Shown here one piece after another: positions 7,591 through 15,359 of a stretch of DNA of 64,000 nt; the first letter of the stretch is position 1, and every line of letters starts with the position of its first letter. Below the pieces are notes generated by a model that saw nothing but the letters and a program-made list of their open reading frames with translations, was not told the DNA's origin and did no database searches. Origin of the DNA: Acidobacteriota bacterium (GTDB taxonomy: Bacteria; Acidobacteriota; Blastocatellia; Pyrinomonadales; Pyrinomonadaceae); NCBI GenBank assembly GCA_018269075.1, contig JAFDVJ010000079.1, positions 6,984 through 70,983 of the forward strand. Reading direction: 5' to 3'. Position numbers and translations under genes: made by a program.

Positions 7591-9657
7591 TTACCGGGCG
7601 GCGAAGTCGAGATTCGTGACGGCGTCGGCGACGTCGACGACGACCGACGAGGGCGCGAACTCGTAGCCTTTGGCCGCGACGGCGACGGTGTAGGCCGCGC
7701 CCGCGGCGACCGCGTCGAAGCGGTAGTAGCCGAAGCTGTTCGTGACGGCCGACCGTTGATTGCCGGCGGCGTCGGCGAGCGTCAGGCGCGCGCGCGCGAT
7801 GGCGGTGCCGTTATGGTCGGTGACGCGGCCCGTGACCGCGACGAGCGCGGCGGTCGGCGCGGGAAACTTCGCGCAGACGACGCGCGTCCGCCAGTTGAAC
7901 GCGCCGTCCGCGAGCAGATACTGGCCGATAAAGCAGAACGTCTGGTCGTCCGCCGGATCGGTCTGGACGGTCGTGTAATCGCCCCACCGCGTCAGGGTCC
8001 CGGTCTGCGAGCCGCTGCCGGTCAGGACGATCTGCTCGGTCTGCATCGCGTTGAGCGGGTCCGCCAAACGGCGGCCGGTGAGCGCGATCGACGGTTTGAG
8101 GTTCGTCCCGGCGTTGACGATCGAATAGCCCATCAGCATATCGCCGTCCTTGTTCATCGCGACCGAGCCCATCCAGCGGTCGCCGGTTCCGCCCTCGTCG
8201 AACGTGCCCGCCTGGTAGAGACTGGGCGTCGCCGAGAAGGGACTGCGGATCTCGTACCAGCGCATCGCCGCGCTCCGCGCGCCCGCGCCGTCCGGGTCGA
8301 CCGACTGGGCGAGGACGAGGCTGTCGGTGCCGCCGCGGTTGCGGTAGGCGGCGCGGTACATCAGCCGGTCGCCGAGCGTGTCGAGCGTGTTGGCCGTGCC
8401 GGGCTGCGCGACGCAGGTTCCGCCGGTGCCGTTGCACGGCAGCGTCGTCGCGGGCAGCGGGATGTTGACGTAGGTGCCGGCCCCGCCGCCGAGGCCGTCG
8501 GTCAGCGTGACGGTCGAATTCACGAAATCGGGCTTGAGTTTATAGAGACGGAGCGCCGGCGCGGTGGAATAGCCGATAAAAAGCCCGCCCTGCGTCGCGT
8601 CGACGGGCGCGGTCGGGCCGTCGAGATCGGCGGGCAGAAAGCCGTCGGCCGCGTAAATGGCGACGGGCGCGCAGAGCGTCGTCGCGGTGCCGTCGCCGGC
8701 GAGCATTTTCGTCCGGTCGGACGCGCAGAGCGCCGAACCCGAATAGTTGCCGGCCGGCGAGCCCTCGAACATATTGTAGGAAGTGTAGTAGGCGTCGGGC
8801 CAGATGCCGAGCTTGCCGTAATCGTTGAAGCCGCTCGGCGCGACCGGGCTGAAAGTGACCGAATAACGGTACCAGGTGCCGGTCGGGTCGTTGGTCGTCG
8901 AGACGGCGAAGCACTGGAGATACGGCGACGCCGGGTCGGGACCCGAGACGTTGAAGGCGAACTGGCTGAGGATCCAGCGGTCGGCCGCGCGGTCGTACTG
9001 GAGGATCGGGTCGCCGCGGTTGGTCGTCGCGCAGAGATTGCCCATTCCGGTAAAAAGCGTGTTGCCGCCGACCGGGCCGAGCAGGAGCGTCCCGCTTTTG
9101 TTGTAGACGGCGTAGCGCGAGTTGACCCAGACGATGATGTGATTGGGGCCGACCGCCAGCGTCGTGTCGGGCGGCGCGAGGCCGGCGGCGGTGACCGCGT
9201 CGAAGCTCGTGCCGACGGTCGCCGCGAAGGCCGGCCCGTAATAGTTCTGAACGGGATCGGGGAGCAGGCTTTCGGGCGCGTATTTGTCGCGTTCGATCGT
9301 GATCCGCTCGGTCTCGTTCTCGAAGAGCGGCCCGTTTTCCTTCGAAACCGGCGGCAGTTTTCTGCGGGCGAGGTCGGCGAGCCGCGGCGATTCGCCGCCA
9401 AACTTCATCGGCAGGACGACGGTCGGCCCGTCGATCCGGGCGGCGTTCTGCTTCCAGTCGATTTTTGGGGGAGTTCGGTCGCGCTCCCGTTCGCTTTTCT
9501 TTTCGCGGAGCCGGACGGTTTGGGCGGCGCGCCGGTTTTTCGGGTTCGAACGGACGGCGGCGCGCTGGGCGTCGGCGGCGACGGCGGCAAAGAGCGCGAC
9601 GAGCGCGACGAGCAGCAGAGCGAAGCGGCGGCGGATCGGGAAAATTTCGACGATCAT
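7591..9657 (-). CDS. Large secreted protein with C-terminal carboxypeptidase-regulatory-like domain
   Basis: A 688-residue exported protein of a conserved but uncharacterised type. A signal peptide spans residues 1-30, ending ADAQ. A basic linker is followed by a large beta-rich domain, about 140-600, with motifs such as PPDTTLAVGPNHIIVWVN and DPILQYDRAADRWILSQF. This resembles extracellular propeller-like proteins. Residues about 605-688 form the same Cna-B/carboxypeptidase-regulatory-like domain (NSFGYYRFDAV) that ends the S8-like protein next door. No catalytic motif is evident. The 21-bp array A starts right after its stop codon. Confidence 0.75.
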   Translation of the reverse strand: MIVEIFPIRRRFALLLVALVALFAAVAADAQRAAVRSNPKNRRAAQTVRLREKKSERERDRTPPKIDWKQNAARIDGPTVVLPMKFGGESPRLADLARRKLPPVSKENGPLFENETERITIERDKYAPESLLPDPVQNYYGPAFAATVGTSFDAVTAAGLAPPDTTLAVGPNHIIVWVNSRYAVYNKSGTLLLGPVGGNTLFTGMGNLCATTNRGDPILQYDRAADRWILSQFAFNVSGPDPASPYLQCFAVSTTNDPTGTWYRYSVTFSPVAPSGFNDYGKLGIWPDAYYTSYNMFEGSPAGNYSGSALCASDRTKMLAGDGTATTLCAPVAIYAADGFLPADLDGPTAPVDATQGGLFIGYSTAPALRLYKLKPDFVNSTVTLTDGLGGGAGTYVNIPLPATTLPCNGTGGTCVAQPGTANTLDTLGDRLMYRAAYRNRGGTDSLVLAQSVDPDGAGARSAAMRWYEIRSPFSATPSLYQAGTFDEGGTGDRWMGSVAMNKDGDMLMGYSIVNAGTNLKPSIALTGRRLADPLNAMQTEQIVLTGSGSQTGTLTRWGDYTTVQTDPADDQTFCFIGQYLLADGAFNWRTRVVCAKFPAPTAALVAVTGRVTDHNGTAIARARLTLADAAGNQRSAVTNSFGYYRFDAVAAGAAYTVAVAAKGYEFAPSSVVVDVADAVTNLDFAAR

Positions 9658-9965
9658 ACGATATACCTCGACGATTCGGGCGAATCGTTTGTCTGGACGA
9701 AAAACAGTTTGGGTTCGACACGTTTCGGCGGCGCTCGATCGGTCGCCGGTGCGCGGTTCTGCACGGATGCGGGCGCGCGGGCGCGGCGGTTATCGAACAT
9801 TCGTGACAGTTTTCGATTGTATCACCGGTTTCTTCGGGGATGGTAGCGGAAAGACGGGGCGCGTTCGGGATGGCGGACGGAAAGGGAAGCCGGGGCGGGC
9901 GGCGGCGCGGCGCGAGATCGAAAAAGGAAGAACACGGCGGGCGTGTTCTTCCTCGATAATCACGA
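9658..9965. other. Intergenic region, upstream of secreted protein and downstream of pdhC
   Basis: No gene is seen in this 308-bp interval. It holds the E2 terminator (9921-9953) and presumably the promoter of the 688-residue protein, though no clear -35/-10 pair stands out. Confidence 0.5.
9921..9953 (-). terminator. Intrinsic terminator of the pyruvate dehydrogenase gene cluster
   Basis: A perfect 12-bp stem (AGGAAGAACACG / CGTGTTCTTCCT) with a 5-nt loop is followed by five T on the minus strand. It lies just after the E2 stop codon and would end the cluster transcript. Confidence 0.85.
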
Positions 9966-11258
9966 TTACATCAGCATCAGGATCGGGTTTTCGAGCATCT
10001 GTTTGAAGGTCTGCAAAAACTTCGCGCCGGTCGCGCCGTCGATCACGCGGTGATCGCAGCTCATCGTCACCGACATCATCTGCCGGACGACGATCTCGCC
10101 GTCGCGGACGACCGGCGTCGCGGTCGCGCCGCCGATCGCGAAGATCGCCGCTTCGGGCGGGTTGATGATCGCGGTAAACTCCTTGATGCCGAACATCCCG
10201 AGGTTCGAGATCGAGAAGGTCGCGCCGGTGTATTCCTCGGGCTGCAGCTTTTTCTCGCGGGCGCGGGCGGCGAGCGCTCTGACCTCGCGGGCGATCTCGG
10301 CGATGCCCTTGCGGTTCGCGGCGCGGATTACGGGCGTGATCAGCCCGTCCTCGATCGCGACCGCGACGCCGACGTCGGCGTCCTCGTAAAAGCGGATCTT
10401 CTCGCCGCGATACGACGCGTTGACCCACGGATGCTTGAGCGAGGCCATCGCCGCCGTCTTGACAATGATGTCGTTGACCGAAACCTTTTCCTCTTCCTTG
10501 AGCATCGCGTTGATCTGTTTGCGAAACTCGAGCGCGCGGTCCATCTCGATCTCGACCGTCAGATAAAAGGTCGGCACCGGGCCGATCGACTCGGCGAGCC
10601 GGCCGGCAATGACCTGCCGCATCTTCGACGTGTTCTCCTCGCGGAAAGCGGACGCGCCCCGGACGTCGGAAACCTCAGCGAACGACGGCGCCGCGGCGGC
10701 CCCGGCGGCCGGCGTTTCTTCCGGCGCGGCGGCGAGCGCGGCTTCGATATCGCGCTTGATGATCCGTCCCTGCGGGCCGGAACCGGCGATCTTGCTGAGA
10801 TCGAGCCCGTTTTCGGCGGCCATCCGGGCGGCGATCGGCGAAACGAGCAGGCGGGCGATTTCGGATTTCGGATTTCGGATTTCGGATTGGTCGGCGGCGG
10901 CCGGCGCGGCCGGTTCAGCCGGTTTCGCGGCCGGTTCAGCCGGTTTCGCCGTCGCCGGAGCGGCGGGTTTGCCGTTGGCGGCCGGGGCGGCTTCGTCGAG
11001 CAGCGCGGAAAAATCCTCGCCGGCCTTGCCGATGATGCCGATCGTCTGGCCGAGTTTGGCGTTGTCGCCGGCCGGCACGAGGATTTTCAGGAGCGTGCCG
11101 CCTTCGAGCGACGTCATCTCCATCGTCGCCTTGTCGGTATCGACCTCGGCGATCGTCTCGTTCGCTTCGATCTCGTCGCCTTCGGCCTTGAGCCATCTTG
11201 AAATCTGGCCTTCCTCCATCGTCGGGGAAAGCTTGGGCATTAAAATTTTGTTCGCCAT
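9966..11258 (-). CDS. pdhC: Pyruvate dehydrogenase E2, dihydrolipoamide acetyltransferase
   Basis: A 430-residue cytoplasmic enzyme that transfers the acetyl group from E1 through lipoyl-lysine to CoA. Residues 1-80 are a lipoyl domain with the modified Lys in VDTDKATMEM. An Ala/Pro/Lys-rich linker (about 95-135) follows, then the E1/E3-binding domain at about 137-175 (VSPIAARMAAENGLDL...GRIIKRDIE). The catalytic domain runs from about 200 to the end, with the acetyltransferase motif DHRVIDG. A heptamer repeat is translated inside the linker as SEIRNPKSEI. It closes the cluster begun by E1 alpha and E1 beta and is followed by a terminator. No obvious Shine-Dalgarno precedes the ATG. Confidence 0.95.
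   Translation of the reverse strand: MANKILMPKLSPTMEEGQISRWLKAEGDEIEANETIAEVDTDKATMEMTSLEGGTLLKILVPAGDNAKLGQTIGIIGKAGEDFSALLDEAAPAANGKPAAPATAKPAEPAAKPAEPAAPAAADQSEIRNPKSEIARLLVSPIAARMAAENGLDLSKIAGSGPQGRIIKRDIEAALAAAPEETPAAGAAAAPSFAEVSDVRGASAFREENTSKMRQVIAGRLAESIGPVPTFYLTVEIEMDRALEFRKQINAMLKEEEKVSVNDIIVKTAAMASLKHPWVNASYRGEKIRFYEDADVGVAVAIEDGLITPVIRAANRKGIAEIAREVRALAARAREKKLQPEEYTGATFSISNLGMFGIKEFTAIINPPEAAIFAIGGATATPVVRDGEIVVRQMMSVTMSCDHRVIDGATGAKFLQTFKQMLENPILMLM
10858..10892. repeat. ATTTCGG heptamer repeat inside pdhC
   Basis: Four to five copies of the ATTTCGG heptamer, ending in the recurring cap GATTGGTC, lie within the E2 coding sequence. They fall in the flexible linker before the E1/E3-binding domain and keep the frame. 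Confidence 0.9.
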
Positions 11259-11275
11259 AATCTATAAAATAAAAG

Positions 11276-11728
11276 CTAAATATTGTTTCCGGCCTTGACG
11301 GCGGTCTGCGCCGCCAGCTGCCAGCGGCCGTTTTTCTTCGTCCAGACGCAGCTGATGAAATCGTCCTCCTCGACCGTCTTGCCGTCGAAGAGCACCTCGA
11401 CGTGCAGCCGGAACGAGATGATTCCCGTTCGTTCGTCGGGAAAGGCGGTTCGGACGCCGCTCATCCGGTAGCCGGTCAGGTTGAACTTCCGCAAATCCGC
11501 GCGCTCGCGGTTCCGGTCGATGATCCCGAGCGCATAAGTGCCGAGATAATCCCGGCTCAGCATATTATCGAGCCGCCGGTAGCGCTTGTTTTTGATCGCT
11601 TCGAAAAACTGCCGCTGGCGGGCGATCAGCAATTGCCCGTTTCGCTCGTTTTTCTGCGCCCGCGCGGCCGGCGCGACCGCCGTCGTCAGCACGAACATCA
11701 ATAAAATCAAAATCAGGCGGCGCCGCAT
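11276..11728 (-). CDS. Secreted SnoaL/NTF2-like (DUF4440-type) protein
   Basis: A 150-residue protein with a signal peptide of about 24 residues ending PAARAQ. The rest resembles an NTF2-like/DUF4440 fold: a helical start (QRQFFEAIKNKRYRRLDNMLSRDYLGTY), then beta strands with VLFDGKTVEEDDFISCVWTKKNGRWQLAAQ, the usual ending of the family. Function is unknown. It lies 17 bp upstream of pdhC and only 6 bp downstream of the GIY-YIG gene, so it is probably co-transcribed with both. GGAAGG upstream may be its ribosome binding site. Confidence 0.75.
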   Translation of the reverse strand: MRRRLILILLMFVLTTAVAPAARAQKNERNGQLLIARQRQFFEAIKNKRYRRLDNMLSRDYLGTYALGIIDRNRERADLRKFNLTGYRMSGVRTAFPDERTGIISFRLHVEVLFDGKTVEEDDFISCVWTKKNGRWQLAAQTAVKAGNNI

Positions 11729-11734
11729 TCGTTT

Positions 11735-12130
11735 TTACACCTTCCGATTTTTGTCCGCGATCATCCGCAGCCGTTCCTCGCGCGACTTTTTCGGTTCGTT
11801 GTAGCCGCGTTCGCCGTAGGGCGCGGCCTTTTCGAGCCACAGGTCTTCGAGAAATTCGAGCTCCTTGCGGTCGTCGAGCCCCTCGCGGTGGTCGAGCTCT
11901 TCGAGGACCTCGAACGCGAAGCTCTCCGCTCCGAGCGCGTTCCAGTCCGCCTGCAGCGCCTTGTTCGGATGGCCGTTCGCGACGAGCTGAAAGCGGTGCC
12001 GGTTGAAGATGCCTTCGAGATTCGTCGACGAGCCGATAAAAAGCCGGTCGTTCGTCAGGTTGCGAATCTGAAAGACGCCCATCGGCCGGCGCGTTTCCTT
12101 GTATTCGCGGATCAGATCCTTTTTATTCAT
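11735..12130 (-). CDS. GIY-YIG nuclease-like protein
   Basis: A 131-residue protein. Residues 15-70 resemble a GIY-YIG fold, with GVFQIRNLTNDRLFIGSS in place of the canonical two-strand motif and an Arg-containing helix (NRHRFQLVANGHPNKALQADW). A C-terminal Lys/Arg-rich tail ends at the stop. The exact G-I-Y and Y-I-G letters are degenerate (GVF, LFIG), so nuclease activity is uncertain. It sits inside the pyruvate dehydrogenase cluster with no obvious functional link. Confidence 0.7.
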   Translation of the reverse strand: MNKKDLIREYKETRRPMGVFQIRNLTNDRLFIGSSTNLEGIFNRHRFQLVANGHPNKALQADWNALGAESFAFEVLEELDHREGLDDRKELEFLEDLWLEKAAPYGERGYNEPKKSREERLRMIADKNRKV

Positions 12131-12203
12131 CGGTCAAACCTCAATCCAATAATATACCGGCCGCCGTTTTCCCCGCGCCCCGGAAAATCTATCCGGCCGC
12201 GGC

Positions 12204-12551
12204 CTATCTGACGGCTCGAAAGCCCTGATAAATCGCCACATTCTCGCCGGCCGTCAGCAGCGCGACGGTTTTTCCGCCTTTTTTCCAGAGAAAACGGCAC
12301 GCGCCGACGCCCGTCCCGGAACATCTTTCCATTTCCGGCCGCCCTTCGCAGCGTTTGTCGCCCGCCGCGCATTCGTCGGCGTCCGGCGCGTGAAACGGTT
12401 TCCAGCCCGCCCGCAGCATCTTGACGCGCACCGCGCGATAAGTTTCGCCCTTCTTCAGTTTCGGCAGCCCGAAGGTCTGCGCCATAGCCGAAAAGCTCAA
12501 AACCGCGCCCAGACAAAGAACCGTCCAGATTTTAAAGATCATCTTCACCAT
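12204..12551 (-). CDS. Small secreted hypothetical protein
   Basis: A 115-residue protein with a signal peptide of about 24 residues (ending FSAMAQ). The mature part has four cysteines (ADECAAGDKRCEG, MERCSGTGVGACRF), suggesting two disulfides in an extracytoplasmic domain. I do not recognise a family. It lies between pdhB and the GIY-YIG gene on the same strand. A TCCATTTCC-type antisense reading frame was ignored because this frame has the signal peptide and cysteine pattern. Confidence 0.65.
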   Translation of the reverse strand: MVKMIFKIWTVLCLGAVLSFSAMAQTFGLPKLKKGETYRAVRVKMLRAGWKPFHAPDADECAAGDKRCEGRPEMERCSGTGVGACRFLWKKGGKTVALLTAGENVAIYQGFRAVR

Positions 12552-12619
12552 AACACCTCCATCCGTCCGTTAACGACCCCTAAAAATCTTCCCGCCAAGC
12601 GAACCCGGCCCGCCCCCGA

Positions 12620-12650
12620 ACCAATCCGAAATCCGAAATCCGAAATCCGA
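12620..12650. repeat. ATTTCGG heptamer repeat abutting the pdhB stop codon
   Basis: Three to four copies of CCGAAAT with the ACCAATCC cap at the left end. The array touches the stop codon of the E1 beta gene. Confidence 0.85.
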
Positions 12651-12651
12651 A

Positions 12652-13635
12652 TTACAAATAGCAGACTTCTCTGACGGCGGCGACGATCTTCTCGACGCTC
12701 GGCAGCGCGGCGACTTCGAGATTGCGCGCGTAGGGCATCGGCGCTTCGGCGGTCGAGATGCGTTTGACCGGCGCGTCGAGATAGTCGAAGGCGTGCTCCA
12801 TCACCTGATGCGAAATTTCCGCGCCGACCGACGCGAACGCGTGCGATTCCTCGGCGATCACCAGCCGGTTGGTCTTTTTGACCGAGTTGACGATCGTCTC
12901 GATGTCGAGCGGCTTGATCGTCCGCGGATCGACGACCTCGACCGAGACGCCGAACTCGGCCTGAATCTGCTCGGCCGCCTTGAGCGCCTGCGGAACGGTG
13001 AACGAGCGCGCGACGATCGTGCAGTCGGCGCCCTCGCGCTTGATGTCGGCGACGCCGAGCGGGATCGTGAAATCCTCGTCGTCGGGCACTTCGCCCTTCA
13101 TCCCGTACATCGTCTCCTGTTCGAGAAAGATCACCGGGTTGTCGTCGCGGATCGCCGATTTCAAAAGGCCCTTCGCGTCGGCCGCGGTCGACGGCATCAC
13201 GACCTTGAGGCCGGGAAAATTCGCGTAAAAGGCTTCGAGCGCCTGCGAATGCTGGCTCGAAACCTGATAGGCCGAGCCGTTCGGGCCGCGGAACACGATC
13301 GGGATGTTGAACTGCCCGCCCGACATATAATACATCTTCGCCGCGTGGTTGATAATCTGGTCGGCGGCGAGGATCGAAAAGTTCCACGTCATAAACTCGA
13401 CGACCGGCCGCAGACCGGCCATCGCCGCGCCGACGCCGAGACCGGCGAAACCGAGCTCGGTGATCGGCGAATCGACGACGCGCTTGTCGCCGAATTCCTT
13501 CCACAGCCCGCGCGTCACCTTGTACGCGCCGTCGTATTCGGCGACCTCTTCGCCGATGATGAAGACGTTTTCGTCCCTGATAAGTTCTTCGCGAAGCGCC
13601 GCATTGAGCGCGTCGCGGATCGTCATTTCTGGCAT
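12652..13635 (-). CDS. pdhB: Pyruvate dehydrogenase E1 component, beta subunit
   Basis: A 327-residue enzyme subunit that, with E1 alpha, decarboxylates pyruvate using thiamine diphosphate. The family start PEMTIRDALNAALREEL is seen, then VFIIGEEVAEYDGAYKVTRGL, with the Glu that activates ThDP in IGEEV, then DSPITELGFAGLGVGAAMAGLRPVVEFM, and the C-terminal transketolase-like domain (VVDPRTIKPLD, IAEESHAFASVGAEI). The start was placed at MPEM (13635) because upstream codons do not match the family. E1 alpha lies 105 bp upstream, separated by an inverted 8-bp-repeat element. Confidence 0.95.
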   Translation of the reverse strand: MPEMTIRDALNAALREELIRDENVFIIGEEVAEYDGAYKVTRGLWKEFGDKRVVDSPITELGFAGLGVGAAMAGLRPVVEFMTWNFSILAADQIINHAAKMYYMSGGQFNIPIVFRGPNGSAYQVSSQHSQALEAFYANFPGLKVVMPSTAADAKGLLKSAIRDDNPVIFLEQETMYGMKGEVPDDEDFTIPLGVADIKREGADCTIVARSFTVPQALKAAEQIQAEFGVSVEVVDPRTIKPLDIETIVNSVKKTNRLVIAEESHAFASVGAEISHQVMEHAFDYLDAPVKRISTAEAPMPYARNLEVAALPSVEKIVAAVREVCYL

Positions 13636-13648
13636 AATTTTATTTTTA

Positions 13649-13732
13649 ACGCAAAAGCGCAAAGCCGCAAAGACGCAAAGGATTTTATTAATTTAACAAT
13701 TCAGCGCCTTTGCGCCTCTGCGTCTTTGCGTT
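13649..13732. repeat. Inverted repeat with CGCAAAGA-type tandem arms
   Basis: The left arm (13649-13681) repeats 8-bp CGCAAAG(A/C) units. The right arm (13703-13732) carries the complementary CTTTGCG(C/T) units. The spacer is about 20 bp. It sits between pdhA and pdhB and could form a transcript hairpin that changes the relative yield of the two subunits. Confidence 0.8.
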
Positions 13733-13740
13733 ATCGATTC

Positions 13741-14886
13741 CTACTCGGCGAAAACGTCGGTCATCAGCTCGCTCTCGTCCGGGAACGGGCTTTCGTCGGC
13801 GAATTTGACCGCCGCTTCGACGGCCGCCGCGGCCTTCGCGTTGAAATCCTCGAAATCCTGGTCGGTGAACACCTTCGCTTCCTTCAGGCTGTCCTGAAAG
13901 AGCGCGATCGGGTCGCGCTGCTGGTATTTCTTGATCTCCTCGGTCGTCCGGTATTTGCCCGGATCGCTCATCGAGTGGCCCATATAACGGTAAGCGCGGA
14001 CTTCGAGCAGCGTCGGCGAGCCGTCCTTGCGGGCGCGTTCGATCGCGCGCAGCGTCGCTTCGCGCACCGCCATCACGTCCATCCCGTCGACGAATTCGCC
14101 GGCCATCCCGTAGCCCTCGGCCTTTTTCGCGATGTTCGCGATGCTCATCGCGCGCGCCTGCGACGTGCCCATCCCGTATTTGTTGTTCTCGCAGATATAA
14201 ATGCACGGGATCTTCCATAATTGGGCCATATTCAGGCTTTCGTGAAAGAGGCCCTGATTGACCGCCGCTTCGCCGAAAAAGCAGAGCGTGACGTTGTCGG
14301 TGCCCTTGTATTTCTGCGCGTAGGCCATTCCGGTGCCGACGCCGATCTGCCCGCCGACGATGCCGTGGCCGCCGAAGAAGCCTTTTTCCTTCGAGAACAT
14401 ATGCATCGAGCCGCCCTTGCCGCCGACGTTGCCGGTCGCCTTTCCGTAAAGCTCGGCCATCACCGCCTCGGGCGTGATGCCGGCGATCATCGCCTGGACG
14501 TGATCGCGGTACGACGTCAGCACATAGTCGCCTTCCTTCAGGGCCATCATCGAGCCGACGGCGATCGCTTCCTGACCGATGTAGAGATGGCAGAACCCGC
14601 CGATCTTGCCCATCCGGTAAACTTCCGCGCATTTGCGCTCGAAGAGCCGGCCGAGAATCATCTGGTAAAGCATTTCGCCCAGTAAATCCTTGTCGAGCTT
14701 TTTGATCGCCGTCAATTGCGATTTCCGGCGCTTGACGTATTCGGCCTGCGCCTGTTCGACGTCGTAAACGTCCGTCACCGCGGAATCGTTGTCGGGCTCG
14801 GGTTTCGACGCGGTCTTGTTGTTGCCGTTGGCCGAAAGCTTCGCGCTTTTGGTTTCGGTTTTCCGGCCTGCTGCTGTTTTTGGCAA
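13741..14886 (-). CDS. pdhA: Pyruvate dehydrogenase E1 component, alpha subunit
   Basis: A 381-residue ThDP enzyme subunit. The domain starts near residue 65 (LYQMILGRLFERKCAEVYRMGKIGGF) after a Lys/Ala-rich extension. The ThDP-binding segment is visible as GGKGGSMHMF...GGHGIVGGQIGVGTG and FFGEAAVNQG...ICENNKYGMGT. The phosphorylation-loop-like YRYMGHSMSDPGKYR is also present. The start is taken as TTG at 14886 because GGAGG lies 8 nt upstream of it; an earlier TTG at 14901 overlaps that ribosome binding site. A promoter lies at 14957-14986. It heads the E1 alpha-E1 beta-E2 cluster. Confidence 0.95.
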   Translation of the reverse strand: MPKTAAGRKTETKSAKLSANGNNKTASKPEPDNDSAVTDVYDVEQAQAEYVKRRKSQLTAIKKLDKDLLGEMLYQMILGRLFERKCAEVYRMGKIGGFCHLYIGQEAIAVGSMMALKEGDYVLTSYRDHVQAMIAGITPEAVMAELYGKATGNVGGKGGSMHMFSKEKGFFGGHGIVGGQIGVGTGMAYAQKYKGTDNVTLCFFGEAAVNQGLFHESLNMAQLWKIPCIYICENNKYGMGTSQARAMSIANIAKKAEGYGMAGEFVDGMDVMAVREATLRAIERARKDGSPTLLEVRAYRYMGHSMSDPGKYRTTEEIKKYQQRDPIALFQDSLKEAKVFTDQDFEDFNAKAAAAVEAAVKFADESPFPDESELMTDVFAE

Positions 14887-15359
14887 AATAATTTCCTCCA
14901 AATGCCTTTGGTAATTCGTTAAAATTTAGATTTTTTTGAAATCTGCTCCCGTTAAAATTATAAGCGACTTGGCAGGGATTGTGCAAAACCTTGAACACTT
15001 TGGAAGATTGGTTTGATATCGGTCTTCGAATCCCGGGAGATTTTTGACCGAAAATTAACTGATTTTTACGGCCGCGCCGGGAATTTGACGGGGATCGACC
15101 ATGAATTTTTTCGAGTCGGGGCGGCAAAGCGAATCGAACGGGCGAGTTTTCCTCGACCGTGACCGGATGCGGTCCGATCGCGATCCGGGTAATTCGATTC
15201 ATTCGAATTTTATTTCCTCCGATTGCTGATTTCTGCTAAAATCCAGAAATAAAAAACGCGGCAATTCGTTTTTCCACTAATGAGTTGAGTTTCGCTGCCG
15301 GTTCGGTTTAACGTCCTTAAAGTAAGAGGCAAAAAATTCCTGAATTTCCCTTAATCGAG
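14887..15359. other. Divergent intergenic region
   Basis: A 473-bp region between the divergent pdhA (minus) and CadC-like (plus) genes. It holds the pdhA promoter (listed) and presumably that of the CadC-like gene. No other structure or gene is evident. Confidence 0.5.
14957..14986 (-). promoter_or_regulatory. Sigma-70-type promoter of the pyruvate dehydrogenase cluster
   Basis: On the minus strand TTGCAC is followed after 18 bp by a consensus TATAAT, about 70 bp upstream of the pdhA start. Confidence 0.7.

Noticed and set aside
7585-9846. 753-residue plus-strand ORF opposite the secreted protein
   Set aside because: Antisense shadow; the minus frame has a signal peptide and a recognisable C-terminal domain.
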